Positions 6,975 through 7,497 of a DNA stretch of 7,497 nucleotides are shown piece after piece. Position numbers and translations under genes: made by a program. Every line of letters begins with the position of its first letter. Within the stretch, counting starts at the first letter, position 1. The stretch is from Planctomycetota bacterium (lineage in GTDB: Bacteria; Planctomycetota; UBA1135; GCA-002686595): the NCBI GenBank assembly GCA_016764635.1, contig JAESRM010000259.1:1-7497 (forward strand), given 5' to 3'. Under the pieces are notes generated by a model that was given only the letters and a program-made list of their open reading frames with translations, did not search any database and was not told the DNA's origin.

Positions 6975-7497
6975 TAAATCCTGGGTCTCTGGTAGAGGGG
7001 TGAAAGGCCTGGCAGACGCGCCAGAAGGACACCAAACATGCCGACGAGCATGCAGGTCATCAGAGCGGCCGGCATGGCCGCTCCGAGCAATGGGTAGAAT
7101 TCATCCCCACCGAAATTCGCCCCGGTGACCCCGCGACTGCGCGCTTGCAAGACCATGTGGCCCCAGATGGACATGCCTGCCGTGCACACAAAAGCGATCA
7201 CGGTGCGGGGCAATACGCCCCCCACGTCGATGCCCTTGCGCAAACCTTCGACCAACAAGGAAATCGCTAGGAAGGCTGCCAGGATGGCCACGGGCGGATC
7301 CGTAGTGAACGCGATACGCACGACCGCCATCACGACCGCCACCGAAAGAATTTCGCGACGCGGAACCCGTACGGACAACGCCACCGCCAGGGCGATGGTC
7401 AAGTCGGGCATCAAGAAGTACTTGGCTGCGCTTCCCGGATAAATACGGTAAACGAGCACCAACTGCAGGCTGAGCATCAGCGCAGACCAAAAGGCCA
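6974..7497 (-). CDS. mreD: Probable rod shape-determining membrane protein MreD (5' end at the window edge)
   Basis: A small, very hydrophobic protein is encoded directly upstream of PBP2, the standard place of mreD between mreC and mrdA. MreD is an integral membrane part of the elongasome that associates with MreC. From the ATG at 7477 there are 167 residues with about five to six membrane segments, including FLMPDLTIALAVALSV (21-36), VAILAAFLAISLLVEGL (62-78) and a last one around 129-152. The early membrane segment followed by P-D-L fits the MreD fold, but sequence conservation in this family is low, so position is the stronger argument. The ATG at 7477 has no Shine-Dalgarno sequence and the frame stays open upstream (A-F-W-S-A-L before it). 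The codon cut by the edge ends in TG and may be the true start, or the gene extends further. The stop overlaps the mrdA start by one base (TAATG). Confidence 0.75.
   Translation of the reverse strand, partial: AFWSALMLSLQLVLVYRIYPGSAAKYFLMPDLTIALAVALSVRVPRREILSVAVVMAVVRIAFTTDPPVAILAAFLAISLLVEGLRKGIDVGGVLPRTVIAFVCTAGMSIWGHMVLQARSRGVTGANFGGDEFYPLLGAAMPAALMTCMLVGMFGVLLARLPGLSPLYQRPRI

Noticed and set aside
6432..6977. Plus-strand open frame of 181 codons opposite the PBP2 N-terminus
   Set aside because: Antisense to a gene with a membrane anchor, a class B box and coupled start; no motif on the plus strand.

Overview
The window shows one minus-strand gene cluster read from right to left. It carries the membrane core of the cell-elongation (Rod) machinery, then one enzyme gene, a non-coding gap, and a truncated secreted protein. 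The order from high to low coordinates is mreD (partial, 6974-7497), an unusually long class B penicillin-binding protein of the PBP2 type (mrdA, 3741-6974), rodA (2551-3744), a membrane-anchored amidohydrolase-family protein (1276-2547), a gap of about 370 bp (909-1275), and the 5' part of a secreted protein of unknown function (1-908, open at the left edge). No supported gene lies on the plus strand.

The first four genes look like one translationally coupled operon. The mreD stop and mrdA start overlap as TAATG, the mrdA stop and rodA start overlap as ATGA, and the amidohydrolase GTG begins 3 nt after the rodA stop. Gene order mreD-mrdA-rodA is the classical elongasome arrangement, with mreB and mreC expected beyond the right edge. 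MreD is a membrane component of the complex. RodA is the SEDS glycosyltransferase that polymerises lipid II, and PBP2 is the partner transpeptidase that crosslinks the new glycan. The role of the amidohydrolase is unknown, but its position and membrane anchor put it in the same compartment and transcript.

The most unusual feature is the PBP2. It is 1077 residues long, against roughly 600-700 for the family, because about 400 extra residues sit in the N-terminal pedestal region. The catalytic motifs SxxK, SxN and KTG are intact. The insert has no recognised homology and contains one HExxH sequence (HEFVH). A Cys/Cys/His/Cys set in the transpeptidase domain matches the pattern of a zinc site reported in some PBP2 proteins.

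The organism is a bacterium with a peptidoglycan elongation system and moderately high GC (near 58-60% by eye). The long PBP2 and the secreted protein style are reminiscent of divergent, poorly cultured lineages such as some Planctomycetota, but this is a weak guess. No RNA genes, mobile elements, CRISPR arrays or phage genes were seen.
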